Source: SIG575 sp964507395
GTDB taxonomy: Bacteria; Bacillota; Clostridia; Oscillospirales; Acutalibacteraceae
Assembly: GCA_964507395.1 (NCBI GenBank)
Contig: CAZDQE010000002.1
Location: forward strand, 35,574-99,573
DNA: 64,000 nucleotides
Direction of reading: 5' to 3'
Made by a program: the position numbers and the translations under genes. The notes beneath the pieces were generated by a model. That model saw nothing but the letters and a program-made list of their open reading frames with translations. It was not told the DNA's origin and ran no database searches. Numbering within the stretch: position 1 is the stretch's first letter; each line of letters begins with the position of its first letter. Below, piece after piece: positions 33,048 to 41,645 of this stretch.

Positions 33048-34655
33048 TTGAAAATACAATTTATCGGAGCAACCCACGAAGTAACGGGAAGCTGCACAAT
33101 TCTAGAGGTTAACGAAAAATATTATCTTGTCGATTGCGGTATGGAGCAAGGCAAAGACGTTTTTCAGAACATAACCTTGCCTGTTTCAGCAGGTCAGATC
33201 GAAGCCGTGTTCCTTACTCACGCACACATCGACCATTCAGGTATGCTGCCGAAGCTTTATAAAGACGGTTTCAATGGCAGTATTTATGCAACAGATGTTA
33301 CCTGTGACCTTTGCAATATCATGCTTCAGGATTCTGCACACATTCAGGAATCCGAGGCGAAATGGCGTTCAAGAAAAGCTGAACGTGCAGGTCTTGACAC
33401 CTTTGAGCCTGTATATAACATGCAGCACGCTCTCGGAGCTATTTCGCTGTTCCGCAGATGTAATTACGGAGAAATTATACATCCTGCAGAGGGCATCGAG
33501 CTCAGATTTACAGACATCGGACATCTTCTCGGTTCAGCCTGCATTGAGCTGTGGCTTCGCGAAGGTAATGTTCAGAAAAAAATCGTTTTCAGCGGAGATG
33601 TAGGCAATACCAACCAGCGTATTATCCGTGACCCTCAACAGGTTGAAGAAACTGATTATCTTGTTATCGAATCAACCTACGGCAACCGTCTGCATACATC
33701 AGACCGCAGTAATACAGTGCCTGAGCTTGCAGAATATATTCAGAGAGCGTTAGACCGTGGCGGTAACGTAATCATCCCCTCTTTTGCAGTCGGACGCACA
33801 CAGGAAATGCTTTATGCTATCCGCGAAATCAAACAGAAAGGACTCGTCAAGGGGCATGAACATTTTCCCGTGTATGTTGACAGTCCTCTTGCGGCTGAAG
33901 CAACCGCTATCTTTATGCAGTGCAATCCCGTATGCTTTGACGAAGAAACTCTGGAGCTGATAAACCGGGGCATCAACCCTATCGCCTTTGACGATATCCG
34001 CATGTCCATGACCTCCGAGGAATCCAAGCAGATCAATTTCAATAACGAGCCGAAGGTCATTATTTCTGCCAGCGGAATGTGTGAAGCAGGCCGCATCCGT
34101 CACCATCTCAAGCATAATCTCTGGAAAGAAAGCAACATCATTCTTTTTGTAGGCTATCAGGCTGAAGGTTCTCTCGGAAGACACCTGTTGAACGGCGAAA
34201 AAAGTGTAACTCTGTTCGGCGAGGAAATAACCGTAAATGCAGAAATCTGTTCTCTTCAGGGAACAAGCGGTCACGCCGACCAAAAAGGACTTATCCGTTG
34301 GATAGAGGGATACAACAGTAAGCCGAAGCTGATATTTGTTAACCACGGCGACGAAAATGCCTGTGAGGATTTCAAAAATCTGCTGTCTGAAAAAGGTTAT
34401 CGTGCAGAGGCCCCCTACAGCGGAACACAATACGATTTAGCCACGGGTAGAATGACGGTTTATACTGAGGGCAAAGCCATTGACCGCGTTCGTGCGTTCA
34501 AAGGAAGTACACGTGCCGATATGCTCTACAACGAGCTTGTTTCCGAAGCGGAAAAGCTACTTGCACTTGTCAAGAAACGCAGAGGTAAAACGAACAAGGA
34601 TAACGCACGGCTTACCTCACAAATTCGCGAGCTTTGCGATAAATGGAGGGATTAA
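33048..34655 (+). CDS. Metallo-beta-lactamase-fold beta-CASP RNA nuclease family protein
   Basis: A 535-residue zinc-dependent RNase-like protein of the CPSF73/YSH1 type. The MBL motif is LTHAHIDHSG; further metal ligands are in GHLLGSACIEL and FSGDVGN. The beta-CASP motifs are visible: IPSFAVGRTQEMLY, ISASGMCEAGRIRHHL and TSGHADQKGL, and it ends with an RMMBL-like segment. It may cleave RNA endo- or exonucleolytically; the target is unknown. Start is TTG 33048, eight bases after AGGAGGT. It is not the essential RNase J type (shorter C-terminus) and is monocistronic. Confidence 0.88.
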   Translation: MKIQFIGATHEVTGSCTILEVNEKYYLVDCGMEQGKDVFQNITLPVSAGQIEAVFLTHAHIDHSGMLPKLYKDGFNGSIYATDVTCDLCNIMLQDSAHIQESEAKWRSRKAERAGLDTFEPVYNMQHALGAISLFRRCNYGEIIHPAEGIELRFTDIGHLLGSACIELWLREGNVQKKIVFSGDVGNTNQRIIRDPQQVEETDYLVIESTYGNRLHTSDRSNTVPELAEYIQRALDRGGNVIIPSFAVGRTQEMLYAIREIKQKGLVKGHEHFPVYVDSPLAAEATAIFMQCNPVCFDEETLELINRGINPIAFDDIRMSMTSEESKQINFNNEPKVIISASGMCEAGRIRHHLKHNLWKESNIILFVGYQAEGSLGRHLLNGEKSVTLFGEEITVNAEICSLQGTSGHADQKGLIRWIEGYNSKPKLIFVNHGDENACEDFKNLLSEKGYRAEAPYSGTQYDLATGRMTVYTEGKAIDRVRAFKGSTRADMLYNELVSEAEKLLALVKKRRGKTNKDNARLTSQIRELCDKWRD

Positions 34656-35010
34656 ACATTCAAGGCAACAATTTTTGCAGAAATTTCAGATGACTCTGCG
34701 GAAGCCGAGCCCTACGAACAGTTAATTTAAACAGTGTTAATCGGAAAGACATCAAAAAAGGGGATGTAAAAAAAGCGAAGAGTGCATAAAACAATATAAA
34801 TCAAGGGGTTCAGACAAGTCTGATACTTGCGAGAACCCCTGAACATTTTCCAAAAAGCAGAAATTATTAAAAATACTATGTTTTATGCTACAAACAAACC
34901 TCGCCACTCGACGTACCATTGTACGCCTTCGGGCAAACAAAACCAAGGCTAAAGCCTTGATTTTGCTCGGTTTGTCCGTTCTTCATCATTTTTTCCTATC
35001 CCCTTAAAAT
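34656..35010. other. Gene-free intergenic stretch with hairpins
   Basis: No credible gene. It contains AGGGGTTC (34804-34811) pairing with GAACCCCT (34833-34840) around an inner CAAGT/ACTTG stem, without a T run. Farther on, AAGGCT-AA-AGCCTT near 34953 lies inside a larger CAAAC...GTTTG pairing. Nothing matches a known RNA family that I recognise. Confidence 0.5.
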
Positions 35011-35044
35011 GAGCTGTAAAAAAACTTTCGTTTTTTTACAGCTC
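35011..35044. terminator. Terminator of the LicD operon
   Basis: Perfect 15-bp stem (35011-35025 with 35030-35044), loop TTTC, arms GAGCTGTAAAAAAAC and its complement; seven A/T pairs give U tracts on both strands. It lies 9 bases after the dehydrogenase stop. Confidence 0.85.
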
Positions 35045-35053
35045 CCTTTTTCG

Positions 35054-36097
35054 TTATCTGTTTATCCAGAATCTCGGCTCGTCGCCGTCGAAGTATTTGT
35101 ATGCTTCTTTCATCATCATTGCGGGGCTGTCTGAATATGAGTTTATCGTGTCGCCGCCGCGGTGGTTTGTAAGAGTTACGTTGTCAAGTCCCAGAAGAGG
35201 ACAGCTTTCATCAATCGGCTCTTTATCGAAAACGTCGATTGCAGCACCCATGATCGAGCCTGTTTTAAGTGCGTTTGCAAGGGCGTTATAGTCAACCATG
35301 TAAGAACGCGCAGTGTTGATGAAATATGCCGTATCCTTCATGATTCCGAACTCTCTTGCACCGAGAAGAATACTCTTCTTTGAGAGTCTTGCGTGAAGTG
35401 AAACAATGTCACTTTCTCTGAGAAGCTCATCGAGAGATACGAACTTTGCGATATTCTTATTGATGCCTGAATAATTTTCAAACATATCATTAATGAGAAT
35501 CTTGCAGTTGAATGACACAAGCTTATCGTAAAGAAGTCTGCCAACAGTACCGAAACCGATGATACCTACTGTCATGTCGCTCATTTCTCTGATTTTCTTT
35601 TCAGTATTGGGATATTTTTCTCTCCATTCGCCTTTCTGAATTGCCATTGCTGAACGTGAAATGTTTCTCACCTCATTCAGCATAAGACCTACTGTGTATT
35701 CTGCAACTGCGTTTGCATTATGTGCAGGGTTGAGAAGAACTGCAATGCCTTTTTCGTTTGCCGCTGCAATATCAAGGTTTTCATGACCGCCTCTGTTGCA
35801 GAGGATAAGCTTTAAGTTGGGTGCTTTTTCAAGAAGTTTTTTAGTTACGGGACAAAGGTGTACCATAAGAACTTCAGCATCAGCAATTGCCTCTTCAAGT
35901 CCTTCGGGGAGTGGAAGAGTTTCAAAGCCGCCTGTTTCAATCGTTTTAACAACATTTCTCATATCGTGTCTGTCATGTGAACCGAAATAGAAATATTTTG
36001 TATCAAACATCATGTCCTCATAGCCTTTTTCAATTCCGCCCTTCATCATTTCGGGTGTAATGAAAATATCGCCTACTGCTACGCACTTTTTAACCAT
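35054..36097 (-). CDS. D-isomer-specific 2-hydroxyacid dehydrogenase
   Basis: A 347-residue NAD-dependent dehydrogenase. The Rossmann motif is VGIIGFGTVGRLLYDKL (about residues 180-196), followed by an Asp-type acceptor (NDMFENY). The catalytic Arg is in NTARSYMVD, the Glu in DKEPID and the His in TNHRGGDT. It reduces a 2-keto acid to a D-2-hydroxy acid, or the reverse; the substrate could be sugar-acid-like and is not phosphoglycerate by obvious motif (no ACT domain). It is the last gene of the minus-strand LicD operon, 13 bp after the cytidylyltransferase, suggesting it makes the moiety that is then activated with CTP. Confidence 0.87.
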   Translation of the reverse strand: MVKKCVAVGDIFITPEMMKGGIEKGYEDMMFDTKYFYFGSHDRHDMRNVVKTIETGGFETLPLPEGLEEAIADAEVLMVHLCPVTKKLLEKAPNLKLILCNRGGHENLDIAAANEKGIAVLLNPAHNANAVAEYTVGLMLNEVRNISRSAMAIQKGEWREKYPNTEKKIREMSDMTVGIIGFGTVGRLLYDKLVSFNCKILINDMFENYSGINKNIAKFVSLDELLRESDIVSLHARLSKKSILLGAREFGIMKDTAYFINTARSYMVDYNALANALKTGSIMGAAIDVFDKEPIDESCPLLGLDNVTLTNHRGGDTINSYSDSPAMMMKEAYKYFDGDEPRFWINR

Positions 36098-36110
36098 TTG
36101 TATTTCCCCC

Positions 36111-36827
36111 TTATTTAATCTGTCCGTCCTGAATCATCATGTTGCCGAGAAGCATATCAAATTCAGTTGTGATTTTGAAGTTTGTTCTTTCGCCTTTTAC
36201 AATACCTACGCTCTTGTCATGCTCTAAGTACATTCTGCCCGCTTCCATGTAAGAGTCGATTTCCGCCTGAGTGAGTTTTTCGTAAAGGTCATCAAACTCT
36301 TTGATTTTAAAGGTCTGCGGACCCTGATCAAGGAAAACTGTGTCGCGGTTGGGAACAACCGTACTTTGTTTGCCGTCCTCAGCGATGAGAACCGTGTCAA
36401 TTGTGGGGACAGATGTTGTTACCATGTTGTATTCTTTCGCGATTGAAAAATTATCATTTATAATTCTTGACGAAACAAAGGGACGTGCACAGTCATGAAT
36501 GAGCATCATGTCGTCCTCCGTCAAAGCTCCGCCCAGAATTTCCATGCTTTTTTTTACAATATTTACCATTGAAAGAAAGCGTGTTGTACCGCCGTGGATA
36601 ATTTCAACGCGTGAGGTGTCAACACCGTATTCCGAGAGCATGTTTCTGCAATATTCCTCCCACTGAGGATTCATTGCAAGAATCACCCTGTCAACGCATT
36701 TTTCACTGAGAAAAGTGTTCAGTGTTCTGACAACAATCGGTGTATCGCCGATTTTCAAAAACTGCTTGGGAACTGAGCTTTCCATGCGGGAGCCGATTCC
36801 CCCTGCAAGAATACCTGCAAAATTCAT
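36111..36827 (-). CDS. TarI/IspD-like cytidylyltransferase
   Basis: A 238-residue nucleotidyltransferase. The CTP-binding motif LAGGIGSRMESSVPKQFL starts at residue 7; HDCARPF and QGPQTFKI are the other family blocks. The C-terminal GERTNFKITTEFDMLLG is closer to TarI (D-ribitol-5-phosphate cytidylyltransferase) than to IspD, and the operon context with two LicD-type transferases favours a CDP-alditol rather than isoprenoid role. The usual TarJ reductase is missing; a hydroxyacid dehydrogenase is encoded next instead. Its ATG overlaps the upstream stop by four bases. Confidence 0.83.
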   Translation of the reverse strand: MNFAGILAGGIGSRMESSVPKQFLKIGDTPIVVRTLNTFLSEKCVDRVILAMNPQWEEYCRNMLSEYGVDTSRVEIIHGGTTRFLSMVNIVKKSMEILGGALTEDDMMLIHDCARPFVSSRIINDNFSIAKEYNMVTTSVPTIDTVLIAEDGKQSTVVPNRDTVFLDQGPQTFKIKEFDDLYEKLTQAEIDSYMEAGRMYLEHDKSVGIVKGERTNFKITTEFDMLLGNMMIQDGQIK

Positions 36828-38764
36828 GAGTTTTTACCTTCCTTTTCAAACAGCTCGCCTCTTACGTCAACAGAGCGGAACTGCGGTTTTTCGTGAGTTT
36901 CAAAAATATATTCGCCCATGTCAACTCTTGCAAAGCTGTGAGGTGCAGAGCGTTTTGAATAAGTGGGCAAAGACATATAATCCTTGCCGTAAGCGTAAGT
37001 GAGATAGCCTGTGGGGTCAACGGGAATCGGTGCTTCCGTGCCGTCAAAGGGAACATATTTCACTTCCTCCAGACCGTCAATCGGCATTACACCGTGGATA
37101 AGCTTTTTGCCCACGCTGTCAATGAGATATTTTGCATCCTTTTTATTTCTGTAGAATCTGACACCGAGCTCAAACATTCTGTGGTAGACGCTGTAAGGAA
37201 TCAGCCTCAACAAGGGAAGCATAAGCTTTGAAAGCCTGTAGTGGAAATTTGCTCTCGCTTCGTTATACCAGCGCACCTCAAGAGCCTTTGTAATTGCATA
37301 AAGATACCCCATGTGCAGTTTCTGCAGAAGAGGATTGTTGCTTGTTTTATCGTAAACGAGAATGTCGATGAAAATGCCGTCCTCGTTTACATTCTTGCTT
37401 GAAAAGTTCGTTGAAAAATATGTGCCTTTAAGCCTTACCTTATCAATTGTGTAATGGCTTCCGCTTTTATTGAAGGGAGAGGAATAAGCAAATTCTTCGC
37501 CCATTTCCTTTTCAAAAACCTTTCTGAACTTATCGTAATCTTCTCTCAGCATACCGATATCAAGGTCATCATCCCATTCGATGCTTTTTCCGTTTCTGAC
37601 AGCACCTAAAAGAGAACCGCCTGCAAGAAAATACTGAATGTTGTGCTTTCTGCACACCCTGTCGATTTCTTTGAGAATATAAATTTCAAGGTCCTTCAGC
37701 CTCTGAAGCTTACCCTCATAGAAGGCGATCATGGGGCCGATATCGTATTCGATTTCCGACAAATGGCAAACTGCTTCGTACACTGCAGTTTCCAAAGAGC
37801 ATTTTGCCTCAAAGCCTGTTTTACTCCATTTCATCGTACCGAGACACATGTGCTCCTTTGCGGGAATGTCCTCAACATCGCACTTAAGAGTAAGATATTC
37901 CTTACACTTGCCCCAGATTGCAAATTTGATATCTGCAGGCGTGACCGTGTACGCTGAAACATTGTATTCATGCCCTGATTTTACATTATAAAGAGCGTGA
38001 ATAAGAGCAGCAACACCATCGCGGACATAAGTGAGAGTAAAGCTTTTTCTGTAGTCTTCCTCTGTAATCGTCACTGCTTCCTCCGAGAAGGCATCTTTGA
38101 TCGTTCCGATTAAATCGAAAACGGGAACATGCTGTCTGTCGGGAGAAAAAACGTTGTCAAAGCGAAGAAGAGATACGTCACAGCCGTCGTCACGAACTGC
38201 TTTTCTGCACATTTTCTGAATGTCGCAAAAGAGGGAAAACTTTTCATTTTCCGACACGAAATAGTCAAATTCTCTTTCCGCTAAATACTCGATTCCCTGC
38301 GGAATCTTTTCCATTGCGGGAAGAAGAACACCTGCAACAACGCGTGAATTATTTTTCTTTGCAAAAGCAAATGCGTCTGACAGTGAGGAAAGAATTTTTT
38401 CCCTGTCCTCATTTTTTGAAGAATCAAGGACACAGATAAGGCATGAGGTTTTCTTCTTCTCGTTTGCGAAAGATGAAAAGGAATCTTTTTCAATCTCTTT
38501 TATGTTGCAGCTTTCTCCCTCAAAAAGTTCTTTCTGCAAGGGACTTTTTTCGCCTGCTGACACAAAGTATGCCTTACCGAGAAAATAAAAGGATTTTTTC
38601 ACTACGATATTCAGCGCTTTCAGAAGATAATCGGAAAGAAGGCTGTCATCACATAAAAGATAATAGTTATCGTAGAATTTTTTGTCTGCAAGGAAAACAT
38701 CTGTCAGAACGCGATGTACGGCACCCGAGGAAACCTCAGCTTCGTCATTTATCATTGAACGCAT
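36824..38764 (-). CDS. Degenerate SDR / LicD phosphotransferase fusion, copy 2
   Basis: A 646-residue two-domain protein. Residues about 1-330 resemble an extended short-chain dehydrogenase (LLRFDNVFSP, TYVRDGVAALIHALYNVKSGHEYNVS) but lack a glycine-rich NAD loop and the YxxxK pair, so it is probably non-catalytic. Residues about 365-600 are LicD: FLAGGSLLGAVRNGKS followed by EWDDDLDIGM, the metal/nucleotide-binding Asp cluster. LicD proteins transfer phosphocholine or other phospho-alditols onto surface glycans. It is a paralogue of the gene just upstream, of the same length, with a conserved tail (GELFE). Overlaps the cytidylyltransferase by 4 bp. Confidence 0.82.
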   Translation of the reverse strand: MRSMINDEAEVSSGAVHRVLTDVFLADKKFYDNYYLLCDDSLLSDYLLKALNIVVKKSFYFLGKAYFVSAGEKSPLQKELFEGESCNIKEIEKDSFSSFANEKKKTSCLICVLDSSKNEDREKILSSLSDAFAFAKKNNSRVVAGVLLPAMEKIPQGIEYLAEREFDYFVSENEKFSLFCDIQKMCRKAVRDDGCDVSLLRFDNVFSPDRQHVPVFDLIGTIKDAFSEEAVTITEEDYRKSFTLTYVRDGVAALIHALYNVKSGHEYNVSAYTVTPADIKFAIWGKCKEYLTLKCDVEDIPAKEHMCLGTMKWSKTGFEAKCSLETAVYEAVCHLSEIEYDIGPMIAFYEGKLQRLKDLEIYILKEIDRVCRKHNIQYFLAGGSLLGAVRNGKSIEWDDDLDIGMLREDYDKFRKVFEKEMGEEFAYSSPFNKSGSHYTIDKVRLKGTYFSTNFSSKNVNEDGIFIDILVYDKTSNNPLLQKLHMGYLYAITKALEVRWYNEARANFHYRLSKLMLPLLRLIPYSVYHRMFELGVRFYRNKKDAKYLIDSVGKKLIHGVMPIDGLEEVKYVPFDGTEAPIPVDPTGYLTYAYGKDYMSLPTYSKRSAPHSFARVDMGEYIFETHEKPQFRSVDVRGELFEKEGKNS

Positions 38765-38766
38765 AA

Positions 38767-40707
38767 TCAGTCAATCTCCGTTTCAAAAAGCTCACCCTTG
38801 ATGTCAACTTCTCTGAAGTCACCGGGCTGTTTATCCTCAAAGATAAACTCACCAAGGTCAAGACGGGCAAATTTATGTGCACCAACCTGAGATGAAAGAG
38901 AGGGCTTGGGGAAATAGTTAGGACCGTAGAAGAATGAAAGATATTCGTCGTAATGTACAGGCATGGGAACCTTAAGTCCGTCAAGCTCTGTTTCGGTCAG
39001 TTCTTCAAGATAATATTTGGGGAATCTGCCGTAGTGGATATGCTGACCTGTGCTGTCAAGAAGATATTCTGCATTCTTTTTCTTTGAGAACATGGTTGCA
39101 GCAAAATCAAATGTTTTATGAAGCACCTTCCATGGGATAAGACGAAGGAAGGGAAGAATGATTTTTGTAAGTCTGTAACGGTAAGCTTTTCTGGGAACGT
39201 TATACCAACGCACCTTGAGAGCCGCTACCATCATTTTGATGAACTTAATCTGGAATTTCTCAAGAAGTCTGTTTGAAGATGTCTGGTCATAAACAATGAT
39301 ATCAACAAACACGCCGTCCTCAAAAACAAAGTGGTTTGAGTAAGCAGTTGAGAAATATGAGCTTTTAAGTCTGATTTTATCAAGGTAATAGTGACAGTTT
39401 TTGTCTGTCCAGGGAGATGAATAATAGTATTTTTTGTCAAGTTCCTTCGGTGCTACTTTCCGGAACTTGATGAAATCCTCTCTGAGCATACCGATATCAA
39501 GGTCATCGTCCCATGGAATACTCTTGTTTTCTCTTACTGCACCCAAAAGCGAACCGCCTGCTAAGAACCACTTGATATCATGCTTTTTACAGATTCTGTC
39601 AATTTCAGCAAGAATGTCAATTTCAATATCCTTAAGTCGCTGTAATTTACCCTGATAGCAGGTAAGTCTTGTCTGCACATCAAAGTCATTTCCTGAAAGT
39701 GAGCAGATCGTTCTGTACATTGCATCTTCAAATGTATAGATAAATTTCTTTGTAAAGCATACAGTTTTAACTGCCTTCAAGCTGCTCAGACAATATGACT
39801 GAATTTCCTCTTTTGTATAAGGGGCACTGTCTGCGCTCACACCGATTTTATCGGGAAATGCAAGCTGAATCTGATTTTTAAGGTCAGCCATTGATACCTC
39901 GAACAAATCAATGTTGTAAACATGGCCGTCCCTTGTGCAGTAAAGTGATTTTACAAGGGCACATGCGGCATCTCTTGTGTGGATGCAGGAATATCTTTTA
40001 AGATAATCTTCCTTTGTGATCTCGATCTTGCCTTTTTCAAAAGCAGTTCTGACGATTTCTTCAAAGTCAAAGTTGGGAGTTTTTCCGCAGGTTGTACCGA
40101 CCAGATTATCAAATCTGAGAACATTCACCTTTCCGAAGCCGTCATTAACGATTTTTCTGCACTTCTTTTCAAGAGCTATATACAATTCCTCTGCAGGAGT
40201 TTTGTCTTCTACCGTCTTTTCAAGGAAATAGCTGTATTCACGCTCTGCGAAAAGTCGGATTCCGTGGGGAATCTGACGCATAGCGGGAAGATAAGCACCG
40301 AGCATGATTCTGTTTGTGTCGGAAATTTTCGCCTTTTCCTCGCAGACAGAAAGAATGTCAAGCCATTTTGAATCCTCAAGGTTTGTATCACAAAGAAGAA
40401 TGTATGCTGATCTCTCAGTTTTCTTCATATTTTTAAAGCTTTCAAATTGCACATAAACTGCACCGGGGAATTTTTCCTCGCAGTATTTCTTATCTACAGA
40501 GGAATTTCCAAAAGCTTCAACCACGACCGTATTTCCGTCCGTAAAATGGGGGGTCAACGCAGGCACAAGATATGCGCCGAGAGGATTTCCGTCAGTAATT
40601 ATATAAACTGTTTCAAAGACTTTTTTCTCTTTTTCAAAAAATGTTATATATTTGCCTACACAATCAGATAAAGCTTTGATTTCATCGAAAAAAATGTTTT
40701 CGACCAT
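38767..40707 (-). CDS. Degenerate SDR / LicD phosphotransferase fusion, copy 1
   Basis: A 646-residue protein, first gene of the operon and tandem paralogue of the next, 2 bp away. The N-terminal SDR-like part keeps REYSYFLEKTV (a Tyr-x3-Lys echo), LRFDNLVG and ACALVKSLYCTRDGHVYNID, but no nucleotide glycine loop. The LicD part has FLAGGSLLGAVRENKS then PWDDDLDIGM (about residues 385-410). Both copies share the phrase YQGKLQRLKD/YEGKLQRLKD joining the domains. It has no signal peptide or membrane helix, so it works at the cytoplasmic face. Promoter at 40756-40784. Confidence 0.83.
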   Translation of the reverse strand: MVENIFFDEIKALSDCVGKYITFFEKEKKVFETVYIITDGNPLGAYLVPALTPHFTDGNTVVVEAFGNSSVDKKYCEEKFPGAVYVQFESFKNMKKTERSAYILLCDTNLEDSKWLDILSVCEEKAKISDTNRIMLGAYLPAMRQIPHGIRLFAEREYSYFLEKTVEDKTPAEELYIALEKKCRKIVNDGFGKVNVLRFDNLVGTTCGKTPNFDFEEIVRTAFEKGKIEITKEDYLKRYSCIHTRDAACALVKSLYCTRDGHVYNIDLFEVSMADLKNQIQLAFPDKIGVSADSAPYTKEEIQSYCLSSLKAVKTVCFTKKFIYTFEDAMYRTICSLSGNDFDVQTRLTCYQGKLQRLKDIEIDILAEIDRICKKHDIKWFLAGGSLLGAVRENKSIPWDDDLDIGMLREDFIKFRKVAPKELDKKYYYSSPWTDKNCHYYLDKIRLKSSYFSTAYSNHFVFEDGVFVDIIVYDQTSSNRLLEKFQIKFIKMMVAALKVRWYNVPRKAYRYRLTKIILPFLRLIPWKVLHKTFDFAATMFSKKKNAEYLLDSTGQHIHYGRFPKYYLEELTETELDGLKVPMPVHYDEYLSFFYGPNYFPKPSLSSQVGAHKFARLDLGEFIFEDKQPGDFREVDIKGELFETEID

Positions 40708-40755
40708 TTTGCACCATCCTTAGAATTTAAATTAATGCCTAATTTCGTATCTTAT

Positions 40756-40784
40756 AATATATCACATTAAAATGTAAATGTCAA
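40756..40784 (-). promoter_or_regulatory. Promoter of the LicD operon
   Basis: Minus strand: TTGACA (40779-40784), 17-base spacer, TATATT (40756-40761). It is seven bases from the tandem repeat that supplies the divergent promoter. Confidence 0.7.
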
Positions 40785-40790
40785 TTATTT

Positions 40791-40838
40791 CAAACTCATT
40801 GACTTTGAACGCTTCAAACTCATTGACTTTGAACGCTT
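40791..40838 (+). repeat. Perfect 24-bp tandem duplication carrying a -35 box
   Basis: Two identical 24-base units (40791-40814 and 40815-40838), each containing TTGACT. Only the second TTGACT is correctly spaced from the -10 at 40846. Confidence 0.92.
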
Positions 40839-40851
40839 GCCGTGATAAAAT
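40823..40851 (+). promoter_or_regulatory. Promoter of the HAD hydrolase gene
   Basis: TTGACT (40823-40828), 17-base spacer, TAAAAT (40846-40851). The -35 lies in the second unit of the tandem duplication. Confidence 0.75.
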
Positions 40852-40876
40852 CTACTATTGGAAAGACGGTGAAAAA

Positions 40877-41524
40877 ATGAAAATCAAGGGTGCAATTTTT
40901 GACGTTGACGGCACACTTCTTGACTCCATGTTCACATGGCGGCACAGAGGGGAGATTTTTCTCGAAAGCCTCGGAATCACTCCGAGAGAGGGACTTCATC
41001 TTGACGTAAGACGATTGGGATTTCTCGAATCTCCGAAAATGATAAAAGAGGAATATTCTCTGCCTCACTCTCCTGATGAAATACGCAATGAAATGATGAA
41101 GGTTGTAGACAACTATTACAAGACAAATCCCGAGGTGAAAAAAGGCACTGTGGAGTTCCTTGAAGAGCTCCGCAAAAACGGTGTTAAAATGTGCGTTGCA
41201 ACGGCAACCGACAGACACATGGTAGAGCCGGGGCTCATAAATGCAGGCATACGCGATTACTTTGATGAAATTTTCACCTGCAGAGAATTGAACACCAACA
41301 AAACAAAACCCCTTATTTTTGAAAAGGCTCTGGAATCGCTGGGCACTGACAAGGAAAACACCGTGATTTTTGAGGATGCGCTTTATGCCGTAAAAACCGC
41401 GAAAAAATCAGGCTTCTTCGTCACGGGAATTTTCGACGTGCAGGAGCCTGAGCAGGAAGAATTCCGGTCACTTTGTGACGTGTTTGTACACGATTTGCGA
41501 GATTCACTAAAAATTTTATTATGA
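40877..41524 (+). CDS. HAD superfamily hydrolase (beta-phosphoglucomutase-like)
   Basis: A 215-residue phosphatase/phosphomutase-type protein. Motif I is FDVDGTLLDS (nucleophile and acid/base Asp), motif II ATATDRH, motif III the Lys in NTNKTKPLIF and motif IV IFEDALYAVKTAK. The cap is helical (subclass IA). It probably dephosphorylates a sugar phosphate or related metabolite; the substrate is unknown. ATG 40877 follows GGTGA; an in-frame ATG at 40778 would translate the tandem promoter repeat and is rejected. Confidence 0.88.
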   Translation: MKIKGAIFDVDGTLLDSMFTWRHRGEIFLESLGITPREGLHLDVRRLGFLESPKMIKEEYSLPHSPDEIRNEMMKVVDNYYKTNPEVKKGTVEFLEELRKNGVKMCVATATDRHMVEPGLINAGIRDYFDEIFTCRELNTNKTKPLIFEKALESLGTDKENTVIFEDALYAVKTAKKSGFFVTGIFDVQEPEQEEFRSLCDVFVHDLRDSLKILL

Positions 41525-41551
41525 TTTTTTTAAATTCTTTGCAAAATAACA

Positions 41552-41580
41552 TTGCAATGGGCAAAATATAGTAGTATAAT
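41552..41580 (+). promoter_or_regulatory. Promoter of the CofE-like gene
   Basis: TTGCAA (41552-41557), 17-base spacer, TATAAT (41575-41580). Confidence 0.8.
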
Positions 41581-41645
41581 ATTATGTTGTCAAAAGCATT
41601 TAATTTGTTAAAATGTTTATTCTATCTCCAAAGGAGTTGTTCACA

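Noticed and set aside
33750..34430. 226-codon reading frame opposite the beta-CASP gene
   Set aside because: It is the reverse-strand shadow of a gene with clear domain motifs; no start signal.
40791..40838. CRISPR-like repeat
   Set aside because: Only two abutting 24-base copies without spacers, and no cas genes anywhere in the window.
40778..40876. ATG start giving a longer HAD protein with repeated LTLNA residues
   Set aside because: The extension is a translation of the tandem promoter repeat; ATG 40877 is preceded by a ribosome site.
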